Notes under the pieces: generated by a model
What the model was told of the DNA's origin: nothing
Databases searched by the model: none
Seen by the model: the letters and a program-made list of their open reading frames with translations, nothing else
Program-made: the position numbers and the translations under genes
In this document: piece after piece, positions 8,209 to 8,209 of the stretch
Layout: every line of letters begins with the position of its first letter
How positions within the stretch are numbered: position 1 is the stretch's first letter
Assembly (NCBI GenBank): GCA_002410505.1
Contig: DHSO01000055.1
Location: forward strand, 1 to 8,209
Source: Cloacimonetes bacterium UBA5284
GTDB lineage: Bacteria; Cloacimonadota; Cloacimonadia; Cloacimonadales; Cloacimonadaceae
Reading direction: 5' to 3'
Length of the DNA stretch: 8,209 nucleotides

Positions 8209-8209
8209 G

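Overview
The window reads as the early-to-middle part of a Mu-like transposable bacteriophage or prophage. All genes lie on the minus strand, so transcription runs from the right edge to the left edge. The anchor genes are a DDE transposase with a MuA-like D-67-D-59-E spacing, a MuB-like AAA+ ATPase, a GemA/gp16-like protein, a Mu Gam-like DNA-end protector, an M15-type cell-wall peptidase and a Mu gpF-like minor head protein. The host cannot be fixed from the sequence. The translated repeats (LNSQLST and V-E-A-A-S-S-R-L types) recall, from memory only, repeats of Cloacimonadota, Bacteroidota and Fibrobacter genomes. Base composition looks near 50% GC. Strong GGAGG-type Shine-Dalgarno sites precede most genes.

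Layout from right to left (5' to 3' on the minus strand): 9-bp tandem repeats at the right edge (8128-8208); transposase A (8094 to 6109), with its frame open to the edge; a 119-bp junction holding repeats; ATPase B (5989-5243); a two-winged-helix protein (5246-4698); a small membrane/coiled-coil protein (4684-4349); GemA-like (4362-3976); an 83-bp repeat junction; Gam-like (3892-3329); a second membrane-anchored coiled-coil protein (3332-2655); a 121-bp hairpin-rich gap; the M15 peptidase (2533-2114); a 44-residue zinc ribbon (2086-1952); the Mu F-like head protein with a possible BECR-type nuclease domain (1962-598); and a partial gene running off the left edge (595 to 1). Most junctions overlap by 4 to 14 bases or sit within 15 bases, which suggests one or two translationally coupled operons.

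Roles follow the Mu plan. A and B carry out replicative transposition. Gam would protect DNA ends, and GemA and the winged-helix protein are likely early regulatory factors. The membrane proteins and the peptidase may form a lysis group. The zinc ribbon sits where a late-gene regulator could act, and the head protein opens the virion genes. No terminase, portal, Mor/C activator or repressor is visible, although terminase and portal normally lie between lysis and gpF-like genes in Mu.

Two repeat families overlie the genes. Eight arrays of the heptamer AGTTGAG (plus strand) all have the same orientation, and on the coding strand they are stop-free in every frame with the same LNSQLST peptide. 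Nine 19-base hairpins have an 8-bp stem and an R-GA loop (GGA or AGA). Their stems vary in a compensatory way, and they are often translated as protein tails. Two 49-bp paired-hairpin copies stand in opposite orientation around the B region.
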